DNA from: Limnephilus marmoratus
Lineage: Eukaryota > Arthropoda > Insecta > Trichoptera > Limnephilidae
Assembly: GCA_917880885.1 (NCBI GenBank)
Contig: OU862918.1
Coordinates: forward strand, 28,791,988 to 28,855,987
Direction of reading: 5' to 3'
Length of the DNA stretch: 64,000 nt
The first letter of the stretch is position 1. Every line of letters starts with the position of its first letter. The notes below the pieces were generated by a model. It ran no database searches and was not told where the DNA came from. It was given only the letters and a program-made list of their open reading frames with translations. A program made the position numbers and the translations under genes. Shown piece by piece: positions 8,815 through 20,147 of the stretch.

Positions 8815-11639
8815 TTATGATTTATATCTTTCTCTCGCTGGTAAATTTCTTGGTATGCGACCGTCAATTATTTCTGGTAAAAGGCATTGGAGGTAGAAGT
8901 TTTCTAACAGTGGTTCAATTTTTTCCCAGATTGAATCGTCCCTTTCATTTTTTTCATACAGCAAACCTTTAGGACTCCACACGACAAAATAACAGTATTT
9001 ACGACGAGTAACGTGTAACTGGCCTTGGACTTGGTAGAAGTAATTGTGATTCCTTTTTAATGTTAAAGCATTGTCTTCAATTTTACAGTAATCAATTTTT
9101 TTTGTTCAATTCCTTCTTCTGGTGACATATTTGCTATTCTATATGGGCATTTCACTTCAATTATAGAATCTTTGCCAATAAGGCCATCCGGACTTGCCGC
9201 TAAAAAGTTTTTGTTTTCATCGACAAATAGTCCACAGGCGAATACCTCTAATTTTGTTTCTTATGTAAATTGCTCAATTGCTTGGTTTTCATTTTCTTTC
9301 CCATAATTTGTGGCCGTATTTCCTTTAAATGGCGAGTACAGTAACGAGTTTAATACTCTCGTAACTGAAGTTTTTGGCCGTAACTTACATATTTGTCCAA
9401 AGTTAGAAGCTGTTAGCCTCTTACGCCTTTCAATTACCCACAAATTATTATTGCTTTGGCCCACCGTATTCCGTTCGAGTTTTTCCTTATTCGATGGAGA
9501 TAATTCTTTGAGAAATTCCTCTTTTTTCGTTTCAAATAATTCAGGTGGCATATCTGGTTCTAATTCCAATTAACCATAATTTTCATCAGGCCCTGTAACT
9601 TTTTTTCTCTTTTCTGTCGTGTTTTCATTATACCTTAGTTTTCTTTTTCGACACCTCTGTGTTGTCTCCTTCGAACGTCGTTTTCTTTCGATAAAATGCT
9701 TCGTGTAGCTGCCAGGACTGTGGCCTTGGATTTTTTTTTGTATTCGGGAATGGGTTGCCATTTCACTATTCCACGAAGTTACTGCTCCAAAACATCTTGC
9801 TTGGTATGATCCCCTTTTTGTAAAATTTACTCTTTTTCCGCCTATAAATTTGGCAATAACGTTGTTGAATTGCTCCACAGTGTTATTTGTCACGTTAATA
9901 ATAAGACTTTCCGCATTTGCTATTAGAGACGACAATAATTGTTGAATATCAGTCCATATTCCACAATCTTGAAGATCGCTTAGTAAATTTGGATCATTAG
10001 TGTACTTCTCCGACTTCCAATAGTATGACGAACATTTTGTATGATCACCAAAAACATGGTTTGCGGCATTTTTTATGTCCATTTTCAGATTTTTTACTTT
10101 ATCACTTTGTGGCGTGTTTTCTTGCTCTTTTCTGTAATTTACTGCTCCAACTATAGCTTTTCTCATTCGTAAAACGTTTGCTTCAACCTTTTTCCTTATT
10201 TGAACTGGTACAAAGCCTTTAGCGTTGTTGGTTTTTTTTCCAAGTGCTTTTATTTTGTTGCAAAAATTGCGAAGTAAGTGATTTTTGCACTCTATTTTTT
10301 GTACTATGAAGTTCGGCCCATATGGCATTTGCTGCAAAATTTTTTTCATGATGCTGGAGTCGCCATCTCCAATTAGTTTATTGAATTTCAATCCATGCAT
10401 TTCAATGCTTCTCGAGAACCCTTCTGCTATAATGTGGGCTTCCATGGCATTAGCACTGTCACGCCAGTTTTTGAAGCACCTATGCTCAGATGCTTCTACT
10501 TGTAGTTTTGTAGCTCTAGCACATATGCAGCAGTACGAGTTTCGCACTCCCAGAAATAAAACCTTTTTAGTTCGCAGTCCAACTATGCATCCCGCACCAG
10601 ATGAGGAGCTAAATCCACTTTTATATGATCTCTTTGCCCAAGAACCATCTGCAACTACCGTCACCAAAGGGTACCCTCCCTCGTCTACGTCACCATTTAA
10701 AATTGCAAGCCTTTTTTCTTCTTCACCAGCTGCGATCATTTCTTCTAAGGCACATTCTTCAAGTGTTAGCGCTAAACATTGTTCTATGTTCTTGTAAGTT
10801 GAAGGATTCATATTTGGCATATTCAATACCCCACAAATTTCGTTCCATTGTGAATATCCATTTCCTGTACATACTACTCCTTCGACGACAGCAGTATTTA
10901 CGGACACTTTCAGTTTCGGGTCTTCGGAATGTACATATTCTATTTTCTTGCACATTTTGCACTCGAAAACATATTGGCTTAGAAAACCATTTCGTCGTTC
11001 CTTCACAAATTTTAAATCGGAAAATGTGCAGTTGGTGTGTTCGTGCTTTATATTTGAAATTTCTGAAAACAAATATTTTATATCAACAATTCTGCGACCT
11101 TCGTGAATATGGGTTTCATCAATATGGTCTGGTTTCAACAGAAAATCATCAAGCGTTGTTGGCGATGAAGAACTTGCGTTTTCTTCTATATTTGGAGAAA
11201 ATGATTCATCCCTCGAAGGTTCACGCATTTGTGAAGATGTATCTAAGTTTCTAGCAGCATCGTTGATGACATCCATATCCCTGTAAATAAAAAGTAATAA
11301 TAATTAAATTACTTATTTTCGTTGTACTTATAAGACAGAATTTTTTCGAGTTCCATACGCGAAGGAATCAATTGAGCCCATTTGTTCTCATCAAAATGTA
11401 ATGCTTTATATCTTCTGTTCTTTTTCAAGTCTCGGTTACGCATGCTACATACAGGCTTCTCATAACATAAACCATTAGGAGGGTTCAGTAGTGAGAGGAA
11501 AACAGGAAAACTATATTTCTCGTACTTACCTAGAGATCGAACGCGGTGCAACATGAATCTGTCGTTTGATAATAATAATCGGTTTTTTTCGTCTAGTAGA
11601 CGAAAATAAACGAGCTTTGTTTCCATTTCTTTTACCCAT
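8815..11639 (-). pseudogene. Decayed Mutator-like transposase / YqaJ exonuclease-domain gene
   Basis: Exon 1 is 11639-11530 (begins MGKRNGNKARLFSSTRR) and ends with donor AG|GTAAGT. Exon 2 starts at 11280 after TTTATTTACAG; the 248-bp intron keeps the frame. Exon 2 carries the insect Mutator-like transposase domain (VVADGSWAKRS, IGDGDSSIMKK, CKNHLLRNF, NTVEQFN, supplying plausible D, D and E residues), then a YqaJ nuclease-like domain (ERRKRLTASNFGQIC, ASPDGL, EVKCP, YQVQGQLHV). The product is broken by in-frame TAA stops at 9572-9570 and 9263-9261 and by a frame change at the A8 run 9103-9096; the last codon is at 8815. Presumably once mobile; terminal repeats were not found. It lies antisense in the EcKL-1 intron. 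Confidence 0.85.
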
Positions 11640-12185
11640 TATTTATCTGTCAGAAAAAGATATCACATTTTTTTAGTAGAAGTTAGATAATAGTAGCTGA
11701 TTTTATATCACACACATACGAGGATCTTATGCTGCGTATAAAATTGTGAACCGAGGCGCGAATTGTGTAGTACTTGCACATTACTTAGGCTAATTTGTTT
11801 GCTTTTTGAAATAACTCATATAGGTCTCATAGAAATCGTTGTGTCTCCCTTACTACCATGGTTAGAAAAATGATCTGTTAGAAAGAGAAAACAACCAGAA
11901 CATAATTAAAACTTAAAACAAAATAATCATAACCTTTTATGAAACCAAAGCTTCCGATTAATATTTGAAAAAAAAAATAAGAAACTGGGAATTTTGTGTT
12001 AATTTTTTGACATGAAGCGAAAAAAAAGTGAGTTGACGGTAACATTTATTTAATTATGTTTACTTTTTATTACACGCCCGTAGGGTTTTTGCAGACATTT
12101 ACATACATTTATAATGCATATCGTTTGCTCAGGATTGGTTTGTACTAAGTCCACAAAAACACGTACTGAGAAATAAAAGTTTTGA

Positions 12186-12290
12186 ATTAAATGAAGACTA
12201 TATTAGCGAAACTCAATTGAAAAGCTGGAGACAATCTATGTCGAGTTCCGCTAATATTGTCTTCGTGTAATTAAATATTACAAATTAAGG
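12186..12290. repeat. SINE tail fragments facing each other
   Basis: TTAAATGAAGACTATATTAG and, inverted, CTAATATTGTCTTCGTGTAA surround a short spacer. Both are the 3' tail of the SINE seen at 5630-5850. Confidence 0.6.
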
Positions 12291-12599
12291 TTTTATTTAT
12301 AAAGTTGAAAATAAAAATAAAAAGTTTTGAAGTTTAAAAATATTATATATTTGTTTCCTTTATTTCAAACTGACTGTAATAAATATTTAAAAAAATATGT
12401 AGGTTAATCTATCTATAGGTAAAAGACCAACATTTTTGGTTGAATTTTGAACGAACTAACCATCCTTTTTTGTGTTTACTGCTTAAAAAAACTCAAAAAT
12501 ACAGGAGTACAAATCAAACCTCAGCAAGCGATATATCTAACGTTTTAAACATTATTTTTTACAAACATGTCAACTCACACGTATAATACACACAACACA

Positions 12600-12898
12600 A
12601 TAAATCCATTTAGATTTAATTGTCTAATAAAATATGTACGTGCTTTTATCTTTTTGTTGTCGTAATTTTAATTAGAAAAAACGTAAGGTGGGCTATTTTT
12701 AAACATTTTTTATTATTAATAAAAATAAAAAAATTATATGTTTATTTCGAATTATGCAATTTGAAAGCGTATTTCATCATCTTTCAAAAGCGGTTTTTAG
12801 TTTTCGGATGCGTTCGCAAATATTAAAGTTATTTGGAATTTATTGGAAAGTGGAAATATTTTTACTTTTCGAAAAACAGGCCCGAGGCCTGAGAGGTT
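12600..12898 (+). repeat. TTAA-type repeat relative
   Basis: Closest to 4440-4790: CTAATAAAATATGTACG, TTTCGAATTATGCAATTTG, GGATGCGTTCGCAAAT, then GGCCCGAGGCCTGAGAGG ending at TTAA (12895-12898). Non-coding. Confidence 0.55.
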
Positions 12899-13635
12899 AA
12901 TACTAATTTTCAATAATAACTAATGTATCATAGAGAATAATCATATATATATAATAATTCGATCTAGTTGGTTTGACTGCATATTTATAAACGCTAATAC
13001 AGTGAAAACTTTAAAACTACTAACCTACATAGAGTTCTAGTAAAATAATACGTAATATGTCGGTAATCTACATACATTATAAAATATTTTAGTAAGACCC
13101 TGTGTAGAGGGCTAAGTATACACTTTTCACACTGACATTCATCATAAATTTATGAATAGTTTAGTAGGTAGGTACTCACCGATATCCTAACTGTGTAATT
13201 CGTGACAAAATATTGGAGTGATGCAGCTAATGGTGAAATCGATCTCTAAACAACCACAAACATTGGGATCAGGACAAAACTTATATTTATCTCTCTGATA
13301 TTCTCGCAACTTTGTTGTTTCAAATTACTTAACCAATAGGTACAGCATGCGTGATGCTTTACTTGTAGTATAACAATATAAATGAATGATGAGCGCAGAA
13401 GACATCTATTATATAGGAATACTTACGTTCAAGTCCCGACTCTACTTGACTTATTTGGTGCAGGAAATAATGAACTCTAGCAGGCAGACACCAGTCTATA
13501 CACACGCTCAAGTCAAGACGCGATTGAAGATGCGCTAATCAGCAAGAAGCCACCTGTCTGAAGCGCTCATGTTGCAACGCGATTTATTTGGAAGAGTAGA
13601 TATTATAACAAAACCCTGTAACAATCTGATACTTG

Positions 13636-13697
13636 TTGACCACCACAACACGGGCATGTACCTAGCATGGTGGTCGAAAAATCCTCAACTTATGTTA
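13636..13697 (+). repeat. LINE 3'-end fragment
   Basis: GTTGACCACCACAACACGGG ... GCATGGTGGTCGAAAAATC is the family 3' end also seen at 16028-16091 and 28903-29000 (plus) and 28260-28370 and 55600-55700 (minus). Its two ends form a hairpin (ACCACCA / TGGTGGT). Here it is cut by the MITE at 13698. Confidence 0.6.
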
Positions 13698-13854
13698 GGG
13701 AACGTACCCATACTACGTGACCAATTTTTTGCAATTTTTAACCCCCGTCCCCCCGGTGACCAAAATCCTTAGCAAACCGCCGCTCATTTGTACCAAGCGT
13801 GACATTTTGAAGACCCCCCCCCCCGAAGAGATCACGTAGTATAGGTACGTTCCC
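13698..13854. mobile_element. PIF/ISL2EU-like MITE, copy A
   Basis: Terminal inverted repeats GGGAACGTACCCATACTACG and, at the right, GTAGTATAGGTACGTTCCC, with C/G homopolymer runs inside. A second copy is at 34110-34274. Flanking bases are TTA and TAA, compatible with a 2-3 bp target duplication. No coding capacity. Confidence 0.8.
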
Positions 13855-14477
13855 TAATAATTAACGATGCAATGAATAAATAAAAAAAATAAAAAAATCT
13901 ATCTTTGAAAAGATGCCATGTGCATGGTTATAACAAAACACTGTAGGAAAAGTTGCAGCGTTTACTCATGACATTTTCTATTATTTTCGAGTTTTATTTT
14001 ATTTCTTGCCACCTACTTGGTCACACCCGGTAAGGCGACAAACACACAAGACTCAGCATTACCGCGCGAAAACGTACACACGAGCTTCACACACTCACAT
14101 ATCTACTACGCGATGCTACTATAGATGTGTGAGTATTTGATCGAAGCGTGAACAGAAGACATTGTTACAAATGACCGGCATAGTAAACCTCGTGCGTTTA
14201 AAAATAATGCGCCCTCTTTCTGTCTATGGAGAGCGGTATATCCTAAATAAGTCGAAACATGCCTTGTCCAAACCTGAGGCTACAAGCTACAAGCATGAGT
14301 GGACTGTGGAGGCGTAAGACGGTAGGCAAGAAACGCAGAGGGGGCGAGAAGGTGTACTAGCCAAACACTCACGTGGTCACCCACACATCGAGAGCTAGTT
14401 CTTTTTCGAGCGCGGTGCGACAGCGATAATTTTTGAAAATACCTACCGTCGAGATTTCGCACCGGTGGTATTACCTC

Positions 14478-14916
14478 TTAAGGGCCCGCAGCCCGGATTT
14501 GTACCGATTTTTTACATATTTCCCTTAAACACGGTAAGTTTTAAAGCTCTTAAAAAAATATATGTTATTCTTGAAGATAATATCTAGACTTTGCCCGCGC
14601 CGAAACGCAAATTATATAAAATTACCTCAATAGAAAAAAAATCGCTAAGTATGATGCTCCAAAAATTATTATTAACACGTTTGTTTCAGTTATTTTACAA
14701 GTTATCTGTATGAAAAAATTCACAGTGTTTCTTTAAATGCTGTTTAAGATAATGCACGCGAGATTTTTGCTCTATTTTAAACGAGTCGTGTTTTATTAAA
14801 CATTTTCGAAATTTTTGCATCGATTTTGTCGCTGGAAATGTTAGCGCTTTCTTCTAACATTCGTAATTTCGTATCTCTCCATCTTCTTCTTTTAGGGCCC
14901 GGTTGCAGAGCCTTAA
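14478..14916. mobile_element. TTAA-flanked MITE
   Basis: Starts TTAAGGGCCCGCAGCCCGG and ends, in reverse complement, TTAAGGCTCTGCAACCGGG: imperfect inverted repeats with TTAA at both ends, as in piggyBac-type elements. A truncated inverted copy is at 59383-59745. Internal text (GCGAGATTTTTGCTC, AAAATTATTATTAACACG) is shared; non-coding. Confidence 0.75.
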
Positions 14917-15148
14917 TAAAGAAATTGTTTCTTTCTGCGTGTCCTTTCCCATTAGTCCCGTTCCCCTTCCGTCATTAATTTAAAGAGTTTATTCGAAAAT
15001 TGAATTTTTATTGAGCAATCGATGGTTTGCAAAATGTCATTCTCAAATTATGACATTATGATATTTTCGTAAGAGTTTTTTGTAATGATTAAAAACTTTT
15101 CAGATGTATTGTCATGTGGTTGTAATAATACATAAACAACATACATAC

Positions 15149-15220
15149 ATGCAAGCAAGCAAGCAAGCAAGCAAACATACATTCATTTGTATATATATAT
15201 TTATACATATATAAAAATGA
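15149..15220. repeat. CAAG and TATA microsatellites
   Basis: (CAAG)n around 15153-15173 followed by AT-rich TATATATAT at 15190-15212. Confidence 0.85.
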
Positions 15221-15334
15221 ATGTATGTCTAAATCTGTACATTTTCTTATTTTTTCAGAAACAGTTTTCTGAATATTACAGGAATTTGGAATAGCGACAT
15301 CAATGATATAAGTTTTTTTTTTAAATTTTGTCAT

Positions 15335-16025
15335 TTTATTTTATTTTATTTTATTTTATTAGGAAAACCAACAGTTACAATTATTAATAATGTTTGATGA
15401 AATATGTACAGAAATTTAACCAATAATAGGTTTTCGCTGAAGTATCTTAATTATGTAGTGAGTAGGTATAAAGAGAAATCGAGAAAAAATAGTTACATTA
15501 TGTTATGTGGATGGGATGGTGGAAGGGAGTGGAAAGGGATGGATCTTTTCTGTGTAAATAATGGTTTGTACGGGTAAATGTTATTTATTCATTTTGGTTT
15601 TGAAAACGTTAGGTACTGTGTTAAATAAGTCGAATTCACTGTATGAAATGTTAAAGGTGTGTGTAGCACGATGAATGAATGTATTTTGTTTAGAGTTAGT
15701 GTTGCATTGAGGAATGTTTAATGCGTGGTTTTGTCTGGTTTGTCTGATGGGCACTCTAAGTTGAATTCTTTCTAGTAATTCCGGGCAATCTATCGTAGAG
15801 GTAGCTATTTTTTGTAAGAATAGTACGTCTGCCAAATTTCTTCGACTTTCCAAGGACGATATCCTGAAGAGCGCGGCTGACTCTTCGTGGCTCAGATGAG
15901 GACGATAGCTCCGAAAGTCAAGGTATCGTAAAAATCGGTTTTGCACTTTTTCAATCCTATCTATGTGACATATATACTTGGGGTTCCAGATTTGAGAGGC
16001 GTCATGTAAAACTATGTAAATATTT
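15335..16025 (-). pseudogene. 5'-truncated LINE, C-terminal coding end and tail
   Basis: Coding on the minus strand from about 16010 to 15581: YICHIDRIEKVQNRFLRYL, SHEESAALFRISSLESRRNL and ARVPIRQTR-type text are characteristic of the C-terminus of Jockey/RTE-like LINE proteins. The 3' end is a (TTTTA)n tail at 15335-15360, the typical poly-A-like end read from the other strand. Only the last about 150 codons remain. Confidence 0.7.
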
Positions 16026-16027
16026 AC

Positions 16028-16091
16028 GGCGGTGGTCGAAAAATCCACAAATTATATAACCATCAATGAAATAAATAAAGAAAAAAAAATA
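16028..16091 (+). repeat. LINE 3'-end fragment
   Basis: GGTGGTCGAAAAATCCACAA then ATGAAATAAATAAAG and an A run: the same 3' end as at 28903-29000. It abuts the oppositely oriented LINE at 16025. Confidence 0.6.
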
Positions 16092-16144
16092 TTGTATTGA
16101 ATTTAGCTATAATATAACTTAATACGAAATTCAGCGAAAATTAA

Positions 16145-16370
16145 AAAATATACCGACATCAATTTGGGAGGCGGGTATGTATACCGCCGCCCCAGAACCA
16201 TTAATTGAATAATCAATACCTCGGGCATATTTCCACTCAAGTAGTTCACTACGTTTGGTGAATTTGTAAGGGTGAGGTTTGTCTAGGTCTTTGCGGCGAA
16301 CGCGTTCGTTCACCCACTGCGCGGCGGGCCGGATCGAGAGACTGATTGTCGGAGACTGAGCCAGGGAGCG
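16145..16370 (+). repeat. Interspersed repeat, copy of 8235-8470
   Basis: GGGAGGCGGGTATG, CGCCGCCCCAGAACCATTAAT, GTAGTTCACTACGTTTGGTG and CGCGGCGGGCCGGATCGAG align in order with 8270-8460. No gene. Confidence 0.6.
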
Positions 16371-16603
16371 ATCGCTAAATATTACATCGATTGAATTGGA
16401 TTTTTTCCTCACTTTCTTTGTATTCAATGTTCTAATTTGACGCTGTTCTGTTTTTACATTGTACCGTTAAATTTAGTGAAATTAATTAGTGATGGTAATT
16501 AGGTAACGTCGTAACTATTTTTTTAATTAATGTTAAAATTATCTAAGCCGTTTGGTTTAACGATACTTCTGATAAATACATTATAAACGCATTTAAGAGT
16601 CCC

Positions 16604-16643
16604 TATATATATGAATCTCACGCCGTAGGTACGACATATTCAG
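16604..16643 (+). promoter_or_regulatory. TATA and initiator of the small secreted peptide gene
   Basis: TATATATAT at 16604-16612, then TTCAGCG with TCAG at 16640-16643. The spacing of about 30-35 bp fits a core promoter and places transcription about 20-25 nt upstream of the ATG at 16664. Confidence 0.55.
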
Positions 16644-16663
16644 CGCTATCAAAAGTGAACAAT

Positions 16664-16792
16664 ATGTTTCTGAAAATGTTGTTCTGGTTCGTCGCGTTGG
16701 TTCTTTGCTCGCTGGCAAGGGCAGACTACAATGACCCAAACTGTTGGCACCCAGCATATGGAGGTAAATGTGTGCTAGAACCTGGCTGTTAA
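16664..16792 (+). CDS. Candidate secreted cysteine-containing peptide, 42 residues
   Basis: ATG 16664 to TAA 16790-16792. Residues 1-20 are a textbook signal peptide (MFLKMLFWFVALVLCSLARA) with likely cleavage after ARA. The predicted 22-residue mature peptide starts DYNDPNCWHP and holds three cysteines. A TATA box and initiator lie at proper distance upstream, and AT-rich sequence follows. An alternative is that GGAG|GTAAAT at about 16772 is a splice donor and this is the first exon of a longer secreted protein. I recognise no family; function (antimicrobial, signalling, venom-like or other) is unknown. It lies in sense orientation inside the EcKL-1 intron. Confidence 0.5.
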   Translation: MFLKMLFWFVALVLCSLARADYNDPNCWHPAYGGKCVLEPGC

Positions 16793-17193
16793 GTCTAAGC
16801 GTAAGCTATGTAACGAAGAGAATATAACAATATCTTACATGTATTGCAATGTATGTAACATACGTAACATACTCTTCAAACTTGACAACTAAATATATAT
16901 AAGATAAAATGCAACAAAATATAATTTGTTTTATTTTTCACACGTTTATTATTATGTGTTTATTTCACAATTAATTAATTAAAGTATATTTGCGGCACAT
17001 TCCAGAGTGGAAGATACTCTCAGTATCGCCCTGGTGTAAGTGTAAGACCACCATTCAGCATTGAAACGCTGCTAAAATTACATTGTTGTATTAACAATGT
17101 ATGTAGCCGTAGCCTCGTTTGTTAGCTGAGTGGACAAATGCGACGGGTTCCCTCTGCGGCATCGTGCGTTCCTTTCCCTTGCTAGCTAAGTCC

Positions 17194-17290
17194 TCCATTT
17201 TTGCACAAGAATATTTTCCGCTTATAATGGGTGGTAGTAGGAGTTTTTAAAACATTATCAGGTTATTAGGAACTCTGGAAAGCTTGCCTT
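17194..17290 (+). repeat. 97-bp repeat, second copy at 20260-20356
   Basis: TTTTCCGCTTATAATGGGTG ... GGAACTCTGGAAAGCTTGCC is nearly identical at both sites. Origin unknown. The flanking 16980-17190 and 17290-17840 contain no recognisable gene. Confidence 0.8.
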
Positions 17291-17839
17291 TATTTTTAAA
17301 TGTGAATATCGCACAGGATCCCACAACTGCTCTCAACCGTTTGAAGCCAGTGAGTCTATGGCAGCCCAATTGGGGAGGGGAAGATTAGTGAGAGGACGGT
17401 TGGGAAGTACTCGGTTATTCTGATCTAACCAATTTTGAAGGGCGATACTGAGATTCAGGACCGTAGCTAGAGTTGAATTTAAGATAGGGCAGCGGTTATT
17501 ACAGGTAGGGCGCAAGTAAAAATGTGACTTGATCTGATCTGGTGAATCGATTTTCATCGTACATGTTTGAGGCAATACTTAATTGGATGTTGGATGATCA
17601 AAACATTTAGTTATTTAACAATGATAAAGGTTTACCTTGTTTTCTTTCACGGAGTAGATAAAAAGTATTTGTACACAAGTTACTTTATGTACAAGGTGAG
17701 CTTGATACAAGCAACTGCAGCATCCAAGGCATTTCATTTATTAATGTTTATATAAGGTACCAAACATAATTTGAAATTACAAAGGCTATAAACACCATGC
17801 CATTCCTTTGTGATCTATTGACAATTGACAGCCTCTAAA

Positions 17840-18402
17840 GCCTATTGATTGCAGTCAATGTTGAAAACGTAGATTCGCACACAGCAATACTGCAGCCTAT
17901 TGTCGCCACAGATGCAAAAAATGCGTACATATCTCTAAACGCCTCTCGCTGCCTGTACAAAACTTGCATTGTGCTTTCCGTTTTATCCTCGCGACGACTC
18001 AAACCAGAATTGTTAGACCTGAAAAATTTGTTGAAATTGTGAATTGGAGATAAATAAATTACAGGAAGCAGAAGTTTTGTTTAAGTTTTTTTAAAACTTA
18101 CCTAAATTATTTAAAGGTACCATTTTGTCTACACCCAACTCATCGAGACTCGCTATGGAATTCAGAAGATCGTCAGTGTCCGAAAACCTTCTTTGTAATT
18201 CAGCAATTAGTATGTCCAAAGTTTTGAAATACTCAGATTTAAGGGGCTGAGCGTTCTGGTCTTCTATATTTTGTCTTGCTGACGAACACGAAGGGTCATA
18301 CATTACGTAATCATCCATCTTATTTGATTTTTTGACTTGTCTCTTTTGCACCTGGGCCCTACTTTCGGAATTGCCACTTGTATATTGTATGATACATTTC
18401 AT
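17840..18402 (-). pseudogene. hAT transposase C-terminal relict
   Basis: Read on the minus strand. The first part (18402-18102) has KSEYFKTLDILIAELQRRFS and ends at a donor-like TTTAG|GTAAGT. After an 83-bp gap ending TTTTTCAG, the second part (18018-17844) reads LYRQREAFRDMYAFF and AVCESTFSTLTAIN, which matches the hAT dimerisation motif seen in ZMYM1-like proteins. The two pieces do not join in frame by one base, so it is broken or the true junction is elsewhere. Confidence 0.6.
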
Positions 18403-18603
18403 CTGATCTCAGTTTAGTTATTTCATTTTGGACACACTTTATTATTGTTATGGCATCTTTCAATCCTGCGCTTCGGCTTGTAAAGCTGCGTCAGCAGGTT
18501 GAAGCATGGATGAGATTTTTCTGGCCACGACCATGGTCATTCGAAATTCTAAATTTAGCATGACTTTTTTAATACCAACCCTCTTAGCAACGTCTTCATC
18601 GTT

Positions 18604-19245
18604 AAATTTACGAGAGATGGGAAGGCTGATAGAGATATCGAAAGAAGGGTAAATGCCGGTAACTCCATTAATGGAGGACTGAATGCTGTTGGCGCTAATA
18701 AAAAACTGTCAAAAAAAGCGAAGCTAGCAGTCCACAATGGAGTCCTGGTACCTACCCTGATGTATGGCAGTGAGGCATGGAACTGGCAGAGGAAGGATGA
18801 AAGTAAACTGAATGCTGTTGAAATGAAATCCCTGAGACGTATGTGTGGTAAAACCATGTATGATCGTGTTAGAAATTTGGATATCCGCAAAGAATGTAAG
18901 GCTGATGTAAGTATAATGAGCAAAATTAAGAAAGGGACCCTCAGATGGTTTGGGCACGTAGAGCGAATGAGCGAAGAAAGTAGTGTAAAAAGAATATATG
19001 ATGCAAATGTGAATGGTAGAAGAAGTCGGGGACGCCCGAGGAAGACATGGCACGATCAAGTGAATCAGATACTTGAGACGGGCCATGTCAAAAGTCAGAA
19101 TAATAGAAGAGTATGTATGAGACGATGTATGAATGTGAGTGAGGCAAAGAGTGTGTGCCAAGACCGAGTTGTTTGGCGGTCCGTCCTCTCTGCCTACCCC
19201 TGCGGGGAAACGGCGTGATGGTTAGTTAGTTAGTTAGTTATAAAA
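18604..19245 (+). pseudogene. LINE (RTE-like) C-terminal fragment with GTTA tail
   Basis: An open frame from about 18604 to TGA at 19216-19218 encodes FTRDGKADRDIERRVNAG, LMYGSEAWNWQRKDESKLN, RMCGKTMYDRVRN, GTLRWFGHVERM and GRRSRGRPRKTWHD, the usual C-terminal block after the reverse transcriptase in these LINEs. It ends with (GTTA)n at 19222-19240. The catalytic YADD region is missing because the copy is 5' truncated. Confidence 0.8.
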
Positions 19246-19249
19246 TAAA

Positions 19250-19325
19250 ATTAACATTCGCACGGCAGGATTCGAACAAGCGCGCCGCAGCGCCCTCCGG
19301 ATTAATAGTCGAGATACCGCGGAGG
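19250..19325 (-). repeat. tRNA-like SINE head fragment
   Basis: Text such as GGCAGGATTCGAACAAGCGC with GACTATTAATCC on the other strand resembles a tRNA T-arm and anticodon arm. It lies directly after the LINE tail and only 95 bp before EcKL-1 exon 2. It does not fold as a full tRNA. Confidence 0.4.
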
Positions 19326-19420
19326 CCGACAGTTTTGCAAATTCTTATTGAAACAGTTCCACATCACAAGAAGTTAAAATACCATAAATTTGTAAAACGA
19401 TTTATTTTGTCTTTTTCTAG

Positions 19421-19846
19421 GAAGGGAAGGTGACCGATGTTATACTGATAGATTGGCAAGTAGTCAGATTCGCTTCACCAGTTACAGACATCGCCTACAT
19501 GCTCTTCTTGGCTATGGATGAAGAACTTTTGGACCTTTATTTCGATGACCTCCTGGACCTCTACTACAGCACCCTCCAGAAGAACATCACCCTGATGGGC
19601 TGCGACCCCAACATCTGCTACCCCGAAGAGGTGTTCAGGGAACACTGCAAAACGAATATGGTGTTTGGACTGGTGATGGCTCTAGTTGTAATTCCCTTTA
19701 CTCTTTCAGAAGTTAATGAAGCTAAGAATATGGATGATGTTTTAGCGGACTTTAACAAAGGAGTCAATGCCGTAAAGGTAGGAAAGCTTGCGAGCAAACG
19801 ATTGAATAGCGTGGTGAGGTATTTTGCAAAACATGATATGATTTAA
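19421..19846 (+). CDS. EcKinase-like (EcKL) protein 1, exon 2
   Basis: Begins after TTTTTCTAG at 19420, phase 0, and encodes residues 265-405 ending at TAA 19844-19846. It supplies the metal-binding IDWQ motif (D275 in VILIDWQVVRFASP) that follows the HGD catalytic loop of exon 1, plus the helical C-lobe (TDIAYMLF, PEEVFREHC). Joined length, 405 residues, is normal for EcKL proteins. Sequence similarity to EcKL-2 exon 2 is clear over the whole exon. A possible poly-A signal AATAAA is at 20129-20134. Confidence 0.92.
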   Translation, partial: EGKVTDVILIDWQVVRFASPVTDIAYMLFLAMDEELLDLYFDDLLDLYYSTLQKNITLMGCDPNICYPEEVFREHCKTNMVFGLVMALVVIPFTLSEVNEAKNMDDVLADFNKGVNAVKVGKLASKRLNSVVRYFAKHDMI

Positions 19847-20147
19847 TAATTAAAATAATCTAATCTAATAATATATGAAAAACATCTCTTAAAATATAAT
19901 TGTTTTTTTTTTCTAAATGTACCTGTGTGGCACCCAATGTACCTATATGGCCTCGAATGTACCTTTGTGGCTTCTATAGTACATACTTGTATCATCCAAT
20001 GTATCTATGTGTCTTCTTTTTTACCCATATTTGCATAGGTACAGATCAAACATTCCCTAATGCGACGTTCATTATTCGTTCACAGCGTATTAATTGAAGG
20101 ATTTGTAATGCTGAAATTACTAAAATTAAATAAAATATTTGCCTCCG

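Larger units (their letters stand above)
4208..19420 (+). other. EcKL-1 intron, 15.2 kb, transposon-filled
   Basis: Bounded by GTAAAT at 4208 and TTTTTCTAG ending at 19420, phase 0. The same intron position in EcKL-2 holds only 361 bp, so the difference is insertion of repeats. Within it are LINE, SINE, Helitron, MITE and hAT remnants, a decayed Mutator-like gene and a candidate small peptide gene, each listed separately. Confidence 0.85.

Noticed and set aside
10285..11254. Plus-strand open frames of 170 and 209 codons
   Set aside because: Antisense shadows of the Mutator-like gene with no recognisable domain.
11309..11626. 105-codon minus-strand open frame
   Set aside because: It overlaps the true first exon and intron of the Mutator-like gene in another frame; the spliced start MGKRNGNK explains the region.
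18555..19161. Minus-strand frames of 122 and 145 codons
   Set aside because: Antisense to the LINE C-terminal fragment, whose plus-strand translation is clearly recognisable.
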